From Cystobacter fuscus DSM 2262 (GTDB taxonomy: Bacteria; Myxococcota; Myxococcia; Myxococcales; Myxococcaceae): a stretch of DNA of 64,000 nt. The notes under the pieces are model-generated. The model saw nothing but the letters and a program-made list of their open reading frames with translations, ran no database searches and was not told the DNA's origin. The translations under genes and the position numbers were made by a program. Of the stretch, positions 27,838-37,216 are shown in pieces. The stretch lies in contig NZ_ANAH02000020.1 of assembly GCF_000335475.2 (NCBI RefSeq), positions 140,354-204,353 of the forward strand. Reading direction: 5' to 3'. Each line of letters starts with the position of its first letter. Within the stretch, counting starts at the first letter, position 1.

Positions 27838-28700
27838 TTCCGGGCCTTCACGAGGCGTTCGCGCTGCTCGTCCCTCCGGCCATGCCCCTGGTGGGCTTCG
27901 CGCTCGCGGCGCTCATCGGCGTGTCCCTGGGCCTGCTCGGGGGAGGGGGCTCCATCCTCACGGTGCCGATCCTCGTCTACGTGCTGGGCTTCGAGCCCAA
28001 GGAGTCCATCGCCATGGGGCTGGCGATCGTGGGCACCACGAGCCTCTTCGGCGCCATCGGGCACTGGCGCGCGGGCAACCTCCAGTTCCGGGCCGCGCTC
28101 GTCTTCGGGGCGATGGCGATGGGGGGCACCTTCCTCGGCGCGCGCCTGTCGGTCTTGCTTCCGGGCTCTGTGCAACTGGTGCTCTTCGCCACGGTGATGT
28201 TGGTGGCGGCGGTCTTCATGGAGCGCAACGCCCGGCGCGAGCTCACCACCCCGGCCACGGGCCGCGAGCCGCGCGCGGCCTCCTTTCCCCTCGTCGCCGC
28301 GTCCGCGCTCGGGGTGGGCGCGCTCACGGGGCTGGTGGGAGTCGGCGGGGGGTTCCTCATCGTGCCGGTGCTCGTCCTGCGGGTCGGTCTGCCCATGAAG
28401 CAGGCGGTGGGCACCAGCCTGCTCGTCATCGCCTTCAACTCCTTCGTCGGGTTCGCGGGCTACCTCGGTCACGTGAACGTGGCGTGGGGGGCCCTCACGC
28501 TCTTCACGGGCCTGGCCATCGCGGGCACCTTCGGGGGGACCTGGCTCTCGCGTTTCATCTCCCAGGCCACCCTCAAGCGGGCCTTCGCGGGCCTGCTCGT
28601 GGTGATGGGCGTCCTCATCCTCTACGAGAACCGGCGGACGCTCCCCTCGTTGGGACGGGCCGCCGCCATGGAGTCTCCGCGCCCGGCGCGCCCGGGCTGA
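27834..28700 (+). CDS. TauE/SafE (TSUP) family sulfur-compound exporter
   Basis: A 288-residue membrane protein with about eight helices and the TSUP repeats GVSLGLLGGGGSILTVPIL and GALTGLVGVGGGFLIVPVL. Such proteins move sulfite, thiosulfate or related anions out of the cell, so it likely disposes of the end products. The GTG start at 27834 overlaps the rhodanese stop as GTGA, which indicates translational coupling and fixes the start. Confidence 0.88.
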   Translation: MIPGLHEAFALLVPPAMPLVGFALAALIGVSLGLLGGGGSILTVPILVYVLGFEPKESIAMGLAIVGTTSLFGAIGHWRAGNLQFRAALVFGAMAMGGTFLGARLSVLLPGSVQLVLFATVMLVAAVFMERNARRELTTPATGREPRAASFPLVAASALGVGALTGLVGVGGGFLIVPVLVLRVGLPMKQAVGTSLLVIAFNSFVGFAGYLGHVNVAWGALTLFTGLAIAGTFGGTWLSRFISQATLKRAFAGLLVVMGVLILYENRRTLPSLGRAAAMESPRPARPG

Positions 28701-28708
28701 CCCCGCCC

Positions 28709-29326
28709 TCAGCGCGCGATGAAGTCGAACCGCTCCACGGCGGCCTTGAACTCCTCCAGCGTCGCCCTCGAGCGCTTCGCCTCCGCTGGCGCGTAGAACG
28801 TCAGAGCGACCGTGGAGGGCTGTTCCTTGAGCGGTCCCTCGAGGATGACCGGAGTAAAGTCCCCAGGCCACGGCATGCTCAGCAACTCCGGCCCATACTT
28901 GAGAGGATCCAAGATGGTGAAGCATGGCCACTTCGGCAGGCGAACCGTACTCATGTCGCAGCCGTGAAATCGGCACAGATCCAGCCGGGCCTCGGAGAAG
29001 TCACAGTTCTCCACGCCCCCGAACTGCCAGTTGTCCAGGTGCCCACGGCGGTGCCCGAACTCGTTTCCGCTGAACCGGCCCTTGAAACGACAGCCCTTCA
29101 ACCCCATCGTTGTCCAGCGTGAGTCCACGAGTTCGCGCTTCGCCTGGATGGTGCAGTCGATCAGTTGTCCCGACACGAGGCTGAGCCACCGTCCCGGAAC
29201 ACCGAGGACGACTGTGCAACGGCGCAGCGTGAGGTTCGGCCCGAGCCAGTAGATGGCGGTGTTATCCGTCAGCTCCAGCCGCTCCCCATCTACCTCTCGG
29301 TTCTCATAGTGGATGTTCGGAGTCAC
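28709..29326 (-). CDS. Pentapeptide-like protein, candidate immunity protein
   Basis: A 205-residue protein without signal peptide. Its middle (about 30-125) has the spaced Leu/Cys/Phe pattern of pentapeptide-type beta helices: LTLRRCTVV, LIDCTIQ, LKGCRFKG, VENCDFSEARLDLCRFHGCDMS. The C-terminal 80 residues are different. It starts seven bases after the end of the SitA-like toxin gene on the same strand, the normal position for the cognate immunity gene in myxobacterial Sit systems. Immunity function is inferred from position. Confidence 0.6.
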   Translation of the reverse strand: MTPNIHYENREVDGERLELTDNTAIYWLGPNLTLRRCTVVLGVPGRWLSLVSGQLIDCTIQAKRELVDSRWTTMGLKGCRFKGRFSGNEFGHRRGHLDNWQFGGVENCDFSEARLDLCRFHGCDMSTVRLPKWPCFTILDPLKYGPELLSMPWPGDFTPVILEGPLKEQPSTVALTFYAPAEAKRSRATLEEFKAAVERFDFIAR

Positions 29327-29333
29327 GGGCCCC

Positions 29334-31036
29334 TCAGAAGAAGATCATACGAAAGAAGGTGCTCGCCATCCGCCGCCCATGAATCTCGAAGTTCGACTCG
29401 GTGCCCGAGAGAATCTCGTAGTGGTACTTCTGGCCCGAGGGGCCGGTGACGTCAACGCCACTTCTATTCCACTTCAAATGGGGGAAGCGTAGCCGCAATT
29501 GCTCCTCCACCCAGCGTCCTCGCGCCTGGCGCTCAAGAAGCTCCGCACGATGTACAAGGCCTCTCTTGAGCATCCGCTGGATCGCCGCTGTCACCTTCGG
29601 CCCGTAAGTCTCCTGGCTCCAGCTGGCCGCTGCCTCCTTCGCCGCCGCCTGGAGCTGGTCACCCAGTGGGTCCGAGGCGGGAAGGTCGTTGACGGACACT
29701 CCCCGCGGTAGGTGCCAGCGCTCGCCATTCCTCTCTACTTGCCTGTTGCCACCGTGGTGCCGGTACACCTCGGTGGCAGGGGACCCGCCCGAGCTGGCGC
29801 TCGCCGCGCTGTTCCGGCTCATCATCATCGCGCTGGCGAGGGCAACCTCGGGCCCCACAGTGACCGCCAGGGCACCCTCCGTCGAGGCAGCCACCGCCTG
29901 CACCTGCTTCACCCGCACGAACATCCAAGCCGGCCCGCCTTGCCCCGCGAGCTGTACTTGCGCGAGCCGGAAGCTCGGCAGCGAGCGCAACGCCGGGCCC
30001 ACCTCCCTCAGCGTCCGTCCCGAGAGGGCCGTAACCGCCAGAATTATTGCCCGGGCCGCGTCGGTCCCCAGCACCTTGGCGAAACCAGCCCCGGCCTCGC
30101 GCAGTTCGTCGAAGGTGGTAGCCACCCGCGCCTTCATGACGAGTTCCGCCCAGCCGTCCATGAGGCCCCACATCGTGTCGATGCCCAGCCAGGCCACCAG
30201 CGCCACGGTGAGCACGGCCGCTGCCCCCTTCGTCACCGGCTCCGGCAGCAGCCACAGGCCCATGTAGATTCCGACCGTCCACACGACCGAGGCAATGAGT
30301 GCCTTGGGGTTCAGCTCTCGTCCGAGCGCCGCGTACGTCTCGTCCAGGACTGAGCCGAAGGCCAGCGCCAGGGCCAGGGTGCTGCGGTCATCCGAGCGCA
30401 GGTAGGGGCCGTCCTCGAATAGCCCCAGGCAGTCGCCGCCCCCGCGGGTGGTGCAGAAACGCTCGTACCTCGCCCGAAGCTCCTCCTCGGCTTGCGGCTC
30501 GAGCCGGACCGGCCCCACTGCTCTTCGGGCAGCAGGGCGTTCACGCGACCCCGTCCGCCATCGGCCCACGGCTCCCACTCTCCGGTAAATCTCCCGGCCC
30601 CTTCCACGTCGGAGACCATCCTCGCCTCCCGGGCCTGGTGCACCAGCTCCTGGACCTTCAGTACTTCCGCCGCAACCTCCTGGGGGCTCCCCTGGAACTG
30701 GCGGCCACGTGCCAATCGTTCCACGTGCTCCCGAAACTCCGCCTTGGTGATGGGAACGGGCCGTGTCCTCACTCGCCCGGGCTCGAGTACCACCACGTCG
30801 AGTACTGGAACTCCCTCGAGTCCTGGCTCCGTCGCCGGGCTCGCCCGGAGCGTGTCGTCCTCGGGTGCCTCCCTCCAGGTGAGGCTCCGCGACCCGCTTG
30901 TTCCCTCCACCAGTGCGTGCCTCCCGCACGCCGCCTGGAGCAGCAGGACGACCAGCCAGAAGCCCCAGGTCCCGCGAAGCGGCCGCGTTCGTCTTCCCTG
31001 TCTCTTGGTGTCGATGCGGCGGTGCGGTTTCTCCAA
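29334..31036 (-). pseudogene. SitA-like polymorphic toxin lipoprotein, frameshifted
   Basis: Two reading frames together give one SitA-type toxin. Frame 1 (from a TTG near 31036 with GGGGGGAT before it) gives a long basic n-region, a lipobox QAAC (Cys about 37) and an ITKAEFREHVERLAR segment. Frame 2 continues with VRLEPQAEEELRARYERFC, a membrane stretch (about VGIYMGLWLLPEPVTKGAA) and a C-terminal toxin domain with ELLERQARGRWVEEQLRL, HYEILSGT and HGRRMA. The shift falls at the CCCC run 30513-30516, where one added base restores the frame. Either a real inactivating deletion or a sequencing error. In the family the toxin is delivered to kin by outer membrane exchange. Confidence 0.7.
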
Positions 31037-31449
31037 GTCAGATCCCCCCGGATTGGAATAGACCCTGAAAGATAGGACGGAAATCTCCCAACCATACAGG
31101 GGGGTACCCAGCCAGCGGGTCACACAGGCTAACTGGGGCTACGCCCATCTGCAGGAGCGCGTCGACTCGTCTACTCCTCGATGAACTCCGAGCGCCGCCT
31201 ACATAATAGAGTGCGGGAGCGCCACGTAACCGGGACAAGCCCATCCGCCGTTGCCTCGCCTTCGCTCAACTCAAACTGATCCCAGCATGAGCACCGGCGG
31301 GCGGCGGAGTGTTGGCTGGCGGATGGATGAAACCCCGGTACTCACGGGTTTGAGCGGAATTCTTGCTTCCACTGTCCTCACGGACAAGCCGAAGAGGTGG
31401 GCCCGGACAATATAGAGAGTGGCCCACAGCGGTCGCGAGGGGTGTGTTC
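31037..31449. other. Intergenic stretch without a supported gene
   Basis: The 413 bases between the toxin gene and the RsbQ-like gene hold no convincing reading frame. They must carry the divergent promoters; no box close to consensus was seen. Confidence 0.5.
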
Positions 31450-32262
31450 ATGGGTCAAGCGATCTGGAAACGCAACAACGTGCGGGTGTTGGGCGAGGGC
31501 CGAGACACTCTGATCTTCGCCCACGGCTTCGGTTCCGAGCAGGGGGCATGGCGGCATCAGGTGGCGGCGTTCCAGGATCGCTACCGCATCGTGCTCTTCG
31601 ATCACGTGGGGTGCGGCCAGTCGGACTTCAACGCCTACAGCCCACATCGCTACCGGAGCATGCACGGCTACGCGGAGGATCTGCTGGAGCTGTGCGAGGA
31701 GCTGGACATCCGTCAGAGCCTCTTCGTGGGCCACTCGCTCAGTGGGATGGTGGGGATGCTGGCGGCGCTGGTGGAACCCGAGCGCTTCCGGCGGCTCGTC
31801 TTCGTCAAGTCGACGCCCCGGATGCGCAACGACGCCGAGTCTGGCTACGTGGGCGGCTTCGAGCAGGCGGAGATCGACGGGATGCTCGACGCCATGGCCT
31901 CCAACTTCTACGCGTGGGCGGGCGGCTTCGCGCCGGTGGCCATGGGCAATCCGGAGCGGCCCGACCTGAGCCAGGAGTTCACCCGCACGCTGAGCGCCAT
32001 GCGGCCGGACATCGCCCTGGCCATCGCCCGCATCGTCTTCAACTACGATCACCGCGCGGACCTGCCCCGGCTCAAGGTGCCCACGCTCATCCTCCACGCG
32101 GGGGAGGATGTCGCCGTGCCCGACACCGTGGGCGAGCACATGGTCCGGCACATTCCCCGCGCGACCCTGTCCACCATCAGCGCGAGCGGACACCTGCCCC
32201 ACTTGAGCGCGCCCGAGCAGGTGAACCGCGCCCTCGGCTCCTTTCTGTCCGCCACGGCATGA
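31450..32262 (+). CDS. RsbQ-like alpha/beta hydrolase
   Basis: A 270-residue alpha/beta hydrolase that follows B. subtilis RsbQ almost residue for residue: KRNNVRVLGEGRDTLIFAHGFG start, nucleophile Ser96 in GHSLSG (same number as in RsbQ), acid Asp about 220 in AGEDVAVP and His248 in GHLPHLS. RsbQ acts with the PAS phosphatase RsbP in energy-stress sensing, probably by making or modifying a small ligand for the PAS domain. Here the partner is an adenylate cyclase: the stop overlaps its ATG as ATGA, so the two are cotranslated. Confidence 0.88.
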   Translation: MGQAIWKRNNVRVLGEGRDTLIFAHGFGSEQGAWRHQVAAFQDRYRIVLFDHVGCGQSDFNAYSPHRYRSMHGYAEDLLELCEELDIRQSLFVGHSLSGMVGMLAALVEPERFRRLVFVKSTPRMRNDAESGYVGGFEQAEIDGMLDAMASNFYAWAGGFAPVAMGNPERPDLSQEFTRTLSAMRPDIALAIARIVFNYDHRADLPRLKVPTLILHAGEDVAVPDTVGEHMVRHIPRATLSTISASGHLPHLSAPEQVNRALGSFLSATA

Positions 32263-34133
32263 AGCGCTGGCGGCCCGTCGCGCGCGTGCTCCGTCACCCG
32301 GATCTCCTGCCCACCTTCCGGGGAATGTTGCTGGGGCTCGCGGCGCTGATCCTCGTGTCCGAACTCGCGCTGGGCGAGGGCCTGACCGTCCGGTGTCTGG
32401 CCCCCGTTCTCTTCGTGTTCAGCACCCTGTTGCCCGTGCACTCCTCCTGGTGGTGGGGTGGGGGGACGGTGGGGGTGCTGCTGTTGCCCGTGCTGGTCGG
32501 TCCCCAGGGCGAGGGCAGTCTGGTGCTGCTCGTGCTGGGCTTCGCGCTGCTGGGCGGGGTGGGCACGCGCCGCGTCCTGCTCTCCGCGGAGTGGTCGTTG
32601 GCCTCGCGCGAGGTGCTCGGCACCCTGCTGTCGTCGGACCGCCACGCGCGTCCCGAGCAGGTGCTGCGCGAGACGCTGGACCTGATACGCGAGGTCACCG
32701 GGGCACGCTCCATCGCCGCCCTGCGCCAGCTCGACGAGGTGTCGGCCGAGACGCTCGTGGCCCTGCCCGAGCCGGTGCTCTCCCATGCGCTGAACTCGCC
32801 CCGGCTCTTCGCCGATGCCCTCTCGGGGGATCGCTGCCTCTACCATCATGACTACGCCCGGGTGTCCGGCGCCTCGCGCTTCCTGCTGGCCGAGGGGGTG
32901 CGCTCGCTCGTGGTGCTGCCGCTGCGCTGGAGCCTCCAGGGCGGCGCGGAGTCCTCCCAGGGCGCCATCCTGCTCACGTGGCACCGCCGCGCGCACCTCC
33001 ATGCCCACCTGCGCCGCTTCGTGGAAGTGCTCGGGGACGGGCTGCGCACGCTGTTGCGGTTCACGGAAGACAGGTTGCGCTACGAGCGGCTCCAGGCCCG
33101 CTACGGCGCCATCCTGGAGACGGTGCCCCAGGGGGTGGTGTTCGTGGAGGCCAGTGGCGAGCAGGGCTGGGTCAACCAGGTGGCGGGCGAGCTGCTCGGC
33201 CTGGCTCCGGGGCCCGTGGAGCCGGTGCGGCTGGCCCAGGCCATGGCGGAGCTGCGCGCGCGCACGAGCAACCCCGAGGAGATCGCCGCCAAGGGCGCGC
33301 GCCTGTTCACCCAGCCCCAGGCGGACATCCGCGACTGGATCTGGACCTTCCAGGAGCCTCGGGAGCTGGTGCTCCGCGTCTCCAGCACGCCCACCCACGT
33401 GCGCGACGTGCCGGGCCGGCTCTGGCTCCTGGATGACATCACCATCGCCTGGCGGGCACGACAGGCGCGGCGCGAGGCCGAGGCGGCGCTGCTCGAGGAG
33501 AAGGAGAAGGCGGATCAGCTCCTGCTCAACATCCTCCCCCAGGCGGTCGCCCGGAAGCTCAAGCAGGAGACGCGCACCATCGCCGATGGCTTCGCCGACG
33601 CCAGCATCCTCTTCGCGGACCTCGTGGGCTTCACCCACCTGGCCGAGCGCGTCTCGCCCAAGGGGCTCGTCTATCTGCTCAACGAACTCTTCTCCGCGTT
33701 CGATCAGCTCACCGAGAAGCACGGGCTGGAGAAGATCAAGACCATTGGGGATGCGTACATGGTGGCCGGAGGGCTGCCCCTTCCCCGGGCGGATCATGTC
33801 GGGTCCATCGCGGAGATGGCGTTGGACATGATGGCGTTCCTCGAGGACTTCAACGCCAGGCGCGAGGAGCCGCTGCGCTTGCGGATCGGCATCGACACCG
33901 GGCCCGTGGTGGCGGGCGTCATCGGCACCAAGAAGTTCAGCTACGACCTGTGGGGCGACACCGTCAACACGGCCAGCCGCATGGAGTCCCACGGGCTGCC
34001 AGGGCGGATCCACGTCACCCACGCCACCTACGAGCGCCTGTGTGACAAGTACCTCTTCACCGAGCGTGGCCGCATCCCCATCAAGGGCAAGGGCGAGATG
34101 ACCACCTACCTGCTCGAGGGCCGGAAGAACTGA
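32259..34133 (+). CDS. Class III adenylate cyclase with membrane, GAF-like and PAS-like regions
   Basis: A 624-residue protein: three or four N-terminal membrane helices (about 20-108), a GAF-like region (130-265), a PAS-like region (275-400), a coiled-coil linker and a catalytic domain (430-620). The catalytic residues are intact: metal Asp in FADLVGF, the second Asp and adenine-selecting Lys in EKIKTIGDAY, Asp in SYDLWGD, and Asn/Arg in NTASRM. The Lys/Asp pair indicates ATP rather than GTP as substrate. Its PAS-like region is the likely target of the coupled RsbQ-like hydrolase, by analogy with RsbP. Confidence 0.9.
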   Translation: MKRWRPVARVLRHPDLLPTFRGMLLGLAALILVSELALGEGLTVRCLAPVLFVFSTLLPVHSSWWWGGGTVGVLLLPVLVGPQGEGSLVLLVLGFALLGGVGTRRVLLSAEWSLASREVLGTLLSSDRHARPEQVLRETLDLIREVTGARSIAALRQLDEVSAETLVALPEPVLSHALNSPRLFADALSGDRCLYHHDYARVSGASRFLLAEGVRSLVVLPLRWSLQGGAESSQGAILLTWHRRAHLHAHLRRFVEVLGDGLRTLLRFTEDRLRYERLQARYGAILETVPQGVVFVEASGEQGWVNQVAGELLGLAPGPVEPVRLAQAMAELRARTSNPEEIAAKGARLFTQPQADIRDWIWTFQEPRELVLRVSSTPTHVRDVPGRLWLLDDITIAWRARQARREAEAALLEEKEKADQLLLNILPQAVARKLKQETRTIADGFADASILFADLVGFTHLAERVSPKGLVYLLNELFSAFDQLTEKHGLEKIKTIGDAYMVAGGLPLPRADHVGSIAEMALDMMAFLEDFNARREEPLRLRIGIDTGPVVAGVIGTKKFSYDLWGDTVNTASRMESHGLPGRIHVTHATYERLCDKYLFTERGRIPIKGKGEMTTYLLEGRKN

Positions 34134-34148
34134 ACAGGAGCGCCACGC

Positions 34149-34700
34149 ATGAGGCAGGAACCGATGGAGATGAACCTCGACTGGGTGACGCCCGAGCTCG
34201 TGGTGGGAGGCCGCTTCCCGATGGAAGCCGCGGCCCATCTCTCCCAGCGGCTCGGCATCCGTTACGTCGTCGACGTCCGGGTGGAGTGCTGTGATGACGA
34301 GCGCGTGCTGCGCGAGCACGGCATCACCCTGCTGCACCTGCCCACGGTGGACATGTGTGCCATCAGCCTGCCGATGATTCGCGACGGGGTGGACTGGGTC
34401 CGCGAGCGCCTGGAGCGGGGGGAGAAGGTCTTCATCCACTGCGAGTACGGCATCGGCCGTAGCGCGCTGCTGGCGCTGTGCGTGCTCGTGTCGCGAGGGT
34501 ACGGCCCGTTGGAGGCGCTCGCGCTGGCCAAGCGACGGCGGCCCAAGGTGTCTCCGAGTCCGGAGCAGCTCGAGGCCTTCATGGCCTTCTCGGAGGAGTG
34601 GAGGCGGGCCCATGGCGCCTCCTGGACCGTGCCCGTCTTCGATGCGCTGGCGGCCATCGCCTACAGCCACCCGCGACCCTCCTCGCCGTCACCTGGGTAG
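34149..34700 (+). CDS. Dual-specificity protein phosphatase
   Basis: A 183-residue Cys-based phosphatase with the P-loop HCEYGIGRS (Cys98, Arg104) and a candidate general acid Asp68 in LPTVDMC. The ITPELxVGGRFP start and VSRGYGPLEALALAKRRRP helix are typical of the DSP/atypical tyrosine phosphatase family. It starts 15 bases after the cyclase stop and is likely part of the same operon, suggesting a phosphoprotein or phospho-metabolite branch of that signalling group. Confidence 0.85.
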   Translation: MRQEPMEMNLDWVTPELVVGGRFPMEAAAHLSQRLGIRYVVDVRVECCDDERVLREHGITLLHLPTVDMCAISLPMIRDGVDWVRERLERGEKVFIHCEYGIGRSALLALCVLVSRGYGPLEALALAKRRRPKVSPSPEQLEAFMAFSEEWRRAHGASWTVPVFDALAAIAYSHPRPSSPSPG

Positions 34701-34722
34701 GGCTCTCCCGGGAGTCACGCGC

Positions 34723-36489
34723 ATGCTCGTCTATGGAGATCGGCCCCGCTCGCGGGCGCCTGGAGAGGTGCTCGCCGACCTGCGCCGTCAGATGGCCGAG
34801 GCCGAGGCCCTGCCCGCTGGCATTCTCTGGCACACGGCGCTGGCCCGGTTGTTGATCGACGCGGGCATGCTCGCCCAGGGGCTCCTGGATGCCAGGTATG
34901 AGCAGGAGGGCCACGACGAGCAGGGCCCCGAGCAGGCGCGAGCCCTGGCCCTGCCGCTGGCGGTGGCGCGGGCGCTCTGGGCGTCGCACCGCGGTGGCCA
35001 TCGCGTCCGGAGCGCGCTGCCCTGGGACGCACTCGAGGCGCTCGAGCGTGCCTCGCTGCCGGACTCGGTCACGCTCAAGACGCCCGAGGGGTATGCCTAT
35101 TACGCCCTCTATCCCGAGGCGTACATGGAAGCGGCCCGCGGCCTTCCTGGTGGACGCGAGGCGCGCGTCATCGGCATTCGCAGCATCGGCACCAGCCTGG
35201 CCTGCGCGGTGGCCGCCGGAGCAGGTGTGAGCCTCGCGCCGATGACCGTGCGGCCCGGCGGACATCCCTTCCAACGCGAGCTGCGCCTGGGCCCCGGCAT
35301 CGAAGCGGCCCTGCTGCGCTCGGAACGTGGCACCCCCTTCGCCATCGTGGACGAGGGGCCCGGCCTCTCCGGAAGTTCCTTCGGCGCGGTGGCGGATACC
35401 CTCGAGCGCTCGGGCGTGCCGGTGGAGCAGCTGCACTTCTTTCCCAGCCACCGGGGCGAGCCCGGCCCCATGGCGAGCGAAGCGCACCGCGTGCGCTGGC
35501 GCCGCGCGCACAAACACACGGTCGACTTCGAGCACCTGTTCCTGTCTCCCAGCGAGCCTCGGCACGCGTTGGCCTCGTGGGTGGAGGACCTGTGCGGTGT
35601 GCCGCTCGCCCCTCTGGAGGACCTGGGGGGTGGTGGCTGGCGGCGCGAACATTTCTCCCGGGAGGAGGACTGGCCCGCCGTCCATGTCCAACAGGAGCGG
35701 CGCAAGTACCTCCTGCGGACCGGGCGGGGCCTCTTCCTGCTCAAGTTCGCGGGATTGGGCAGCCGCGGAGCGCATGGCCTCGAGCGCTCGCGGACGCTCG
35801 CCGAGGCGGGGTGGGGGCCCGGGGTGCTGGGGTTGCGGCACGGCTTCCTCGTCCACCGCTGGGAGGCGGAGTCCACGCCGCTCGAGCCCACGGGCTTCGA
35901 TCGCCGGGAGCTGCTCGAGCGGACCGGTGCCTATCTGGCCTTCCGGGTCCGTCACTTCGCCCGCTCGGGAGGGGGCCACGGCGCGAACCCCGAGCGGCTG
36001 CTCGAGATGGGGCGTCACAACACGCGCGAGGCGCTCGGCGAGGAGTGGGCCCGGTCCTGGTCCCGCTGGGAGGAGCAACTCGCGCGCCTGTCGGCTGGGA
36101 TGAACGTGGTGGAGACGGATGGCCGCATGCATCCCTGGGAATGGCTCGTGCGGCCGGACGGAGTCCTCCTGAAGACGGACGCGGTGGATCATCACGACGC
36201 GCACGACCTCATCGGCTGCCAGGACGTGGCATGGGACATCGTGGGCGCCAGTGTCGAGCTGGGCCTCGAGCAGGGCGAGCTGGCCGAGCAGGTGTCACGG
36301 CGGGGGCCCCGAGCGGTGAGTGGCGCGCTGCTGCGCTTCTACCTCCCCTGCTACCTGGCCTTCCAATGGGGCCACCATCAGCTCGCCTTCCAGTCCCTGG
36401 CCTCGCAGGTGCCCGCGGAGGCCGAGCGCCTTCGCACCGCCGCTCGGCGCTATGCGCGGGCCCTGGAGCGGGAGCTGGCCGCCGGGTGA
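34723..36489 (+). CDS. Phosphoribosyltransferase-like / kinase-like fusion protein
   Basis: A 588-residue protein. The N-terminal half contains ARVIGIRSIGTSLACAV and FAIVDEGPGLSGSSFGAVAD (about 206-226), which fit the core strand and the acidic PRPP loop of a phosphoribosyltransferase fold, diverged from the usual DDxxTTG. The C-terminal half looks like an aminoglycoside-phosphotransferase-type kinase: a strand pair YLLRTGRGLFLLKF, MHPWEWLVRPDG in the catalytic loop position and TDAVDHHD...GCQDVAWDI as the metal and closing motifs. It follows the phosphatase by 22 bases. Both domain calls are by eye and need profile confirmation. Confidence 0.55.
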   Translation: MLVYGDRPRSRAPGEVLADLRRQMAEAEALPAGILWHTALARLLIDAGMLAQGLLDARYEQEGHDEQGPEQARALALPLAVARALWASHRGGHRVRSALPWDALEALERASLPDSVTLKTPEGYAYYALYPEAYMEAARGLPGGREARVIGIRSIGTSLACAVAAGAGVSLAPMTVRPGGHPFQRELRLGPGIEAALLRSERGTPFAIVDEGPGLSGSSFGAVADTLERSGVPVEQLHFFPSHRGEPGPMASEAHRVRWRRAHKHTVDFEHLFLSPSEPRHALASWVEDLCGVPLAPLEDLGGGGWRREHFSREEDWPAVHVQQERRKYLLRTGRGLFLLKFAGLGSRGAHGLERSRTLAEAGWGPGVLGLRHGFLVHRWEAESTPLEPTGFDRRELLERTGAYLAFRVRHFARSGGGHGANPERLLEMGRHNTREALGEEWARSWSRWEEQLARLSAGMNVVETDGRMHPWEWLVRPDGVLLKTDAVDHHDAHDLIGCQDVAWDIVGASVELGLEQGELAEQVSRRGPRAVSGALLRFYLPCYLAFQWGHHQLAFQSLASQVPAEAERLRTAARRYARALERELAAG

Positions 36490-36505
36490 GCGGGGGAGGG
36501 AGGGC
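36370..36505 (+). repeat. Direct repeat A: 3' end of the fusion gene
   Basis: The last about 120 bases of the phosphoribosyltransferase-like/kinase-like gene plus 16 bases after its stop. It recurs at 41049-41183 in the same orientation. The best part (36418-36505 against 41096-41183) has 7 differences in 88 bases. Confidence 0.75.
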
Positions 36506-36934
36506 ACGAATACTCATGTAAAGGACTTTGGGACCCCTGATACAAAAAACCGACGCCCACAGACCCCCGGAAACGTCCTCTCTTTGTCCCCTTGGCGGAT
36601 GCACTCCAGGCTCTCTAGGGATAGGCGGCGGGACTTGGTGGAGGGTCGCCAGAGGGCCGAGAGGGCACTTCATGATGCCCAGAGGGGACTTGATGGGGCC
36701 GAGCGGTCCCCGATGCGCTACCTAGCTGCGCAGGTGGATTACGCGGAGGCGGAGCAGGATGCCGTGGGTGTGCTCCTGTGCGATGCGGAGCCTGATTTTC
36801 GGCTTCGGACAGGTGCCCGGAGGCATCTAGTGCACCCTGTAGGTGCCCATAGGTGCCCCGATGGACCTCTGTTCCCTGCTGTCATGATCTCTTGCCGGCG
36901 GGCTACGCTACGCCCGTCCGTAGGAGAAACGCGC
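36490..36934. other. Start of accessory island, no clear gene
   Basis: GC content and codon pattern drop at once after the fusion gene. An open frame from ATG 36600 could encode a helical segment (LVEGRQRAERALHDAQRGL and onward) that runs in frame into the next gene, but it has no ribosome site and weak coding character. It may be the debris of a lost gene. Confidence 0.35.
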
Positions 36935-37216
36935 ATGCTTCGTAGTGCTTTCGTAGGCACAATTGCTGGCTCCGTCCTAATTTCCGTCTTCGCCTTCGCC
37001 CAATCAAATCATCCCCCTAAGACAGTAGCCTCCTCGCTGTCTTCTGGTCGCTGGCAGGTGGTCAACCCGACTCCGGACATGACCCGGAACACCATGCTGC
37101 TCGATACTGCCACCGGCGATAGCTGGGTGCTCTGCATCGTAGATGGCGGCTCAAAGGGCTGGTGCCCACTCCCCAAGGGTAGCTTTCCCGCCATGAGCGA
37201 GGAGAAGTCTCAGTAA
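36935..37216 (+). CDS. Small exported hypothetical protein
   Basis: A 93-residue protein with a clear signal peptide (SAFVGTIAGSVLISVFAFAQ) and a short mature part with GRWQVVNPTPDM, TGDSWVLCIVDGG and GWCPLPKG. The two cysteines could form a disulfide. TAGGAGA stands seven bases before ATG 36935. The GRWQVV...D...G..W pattern is seen in short exported proteins of unknown function. Its base composition is lower in GC than the core genes, consistent with the island. Confidence 0.65.
   Translation: MLRSAFVGTIAGSVLISVFAFAQSNHPPKTVASSLSSGRWQVVNPTPDMTRNTMLLDTATGDSWVLCIVDGGSKGWCPLPKGSFPAMSEEKSQ

Noticed and set aside
36600..36934. Helical open frame running into the small exported protein
   Set aside because: No ribosome site; the gene at 36935 has its own strong site and signal peptide, so the upstream part is listed only as possible debris.
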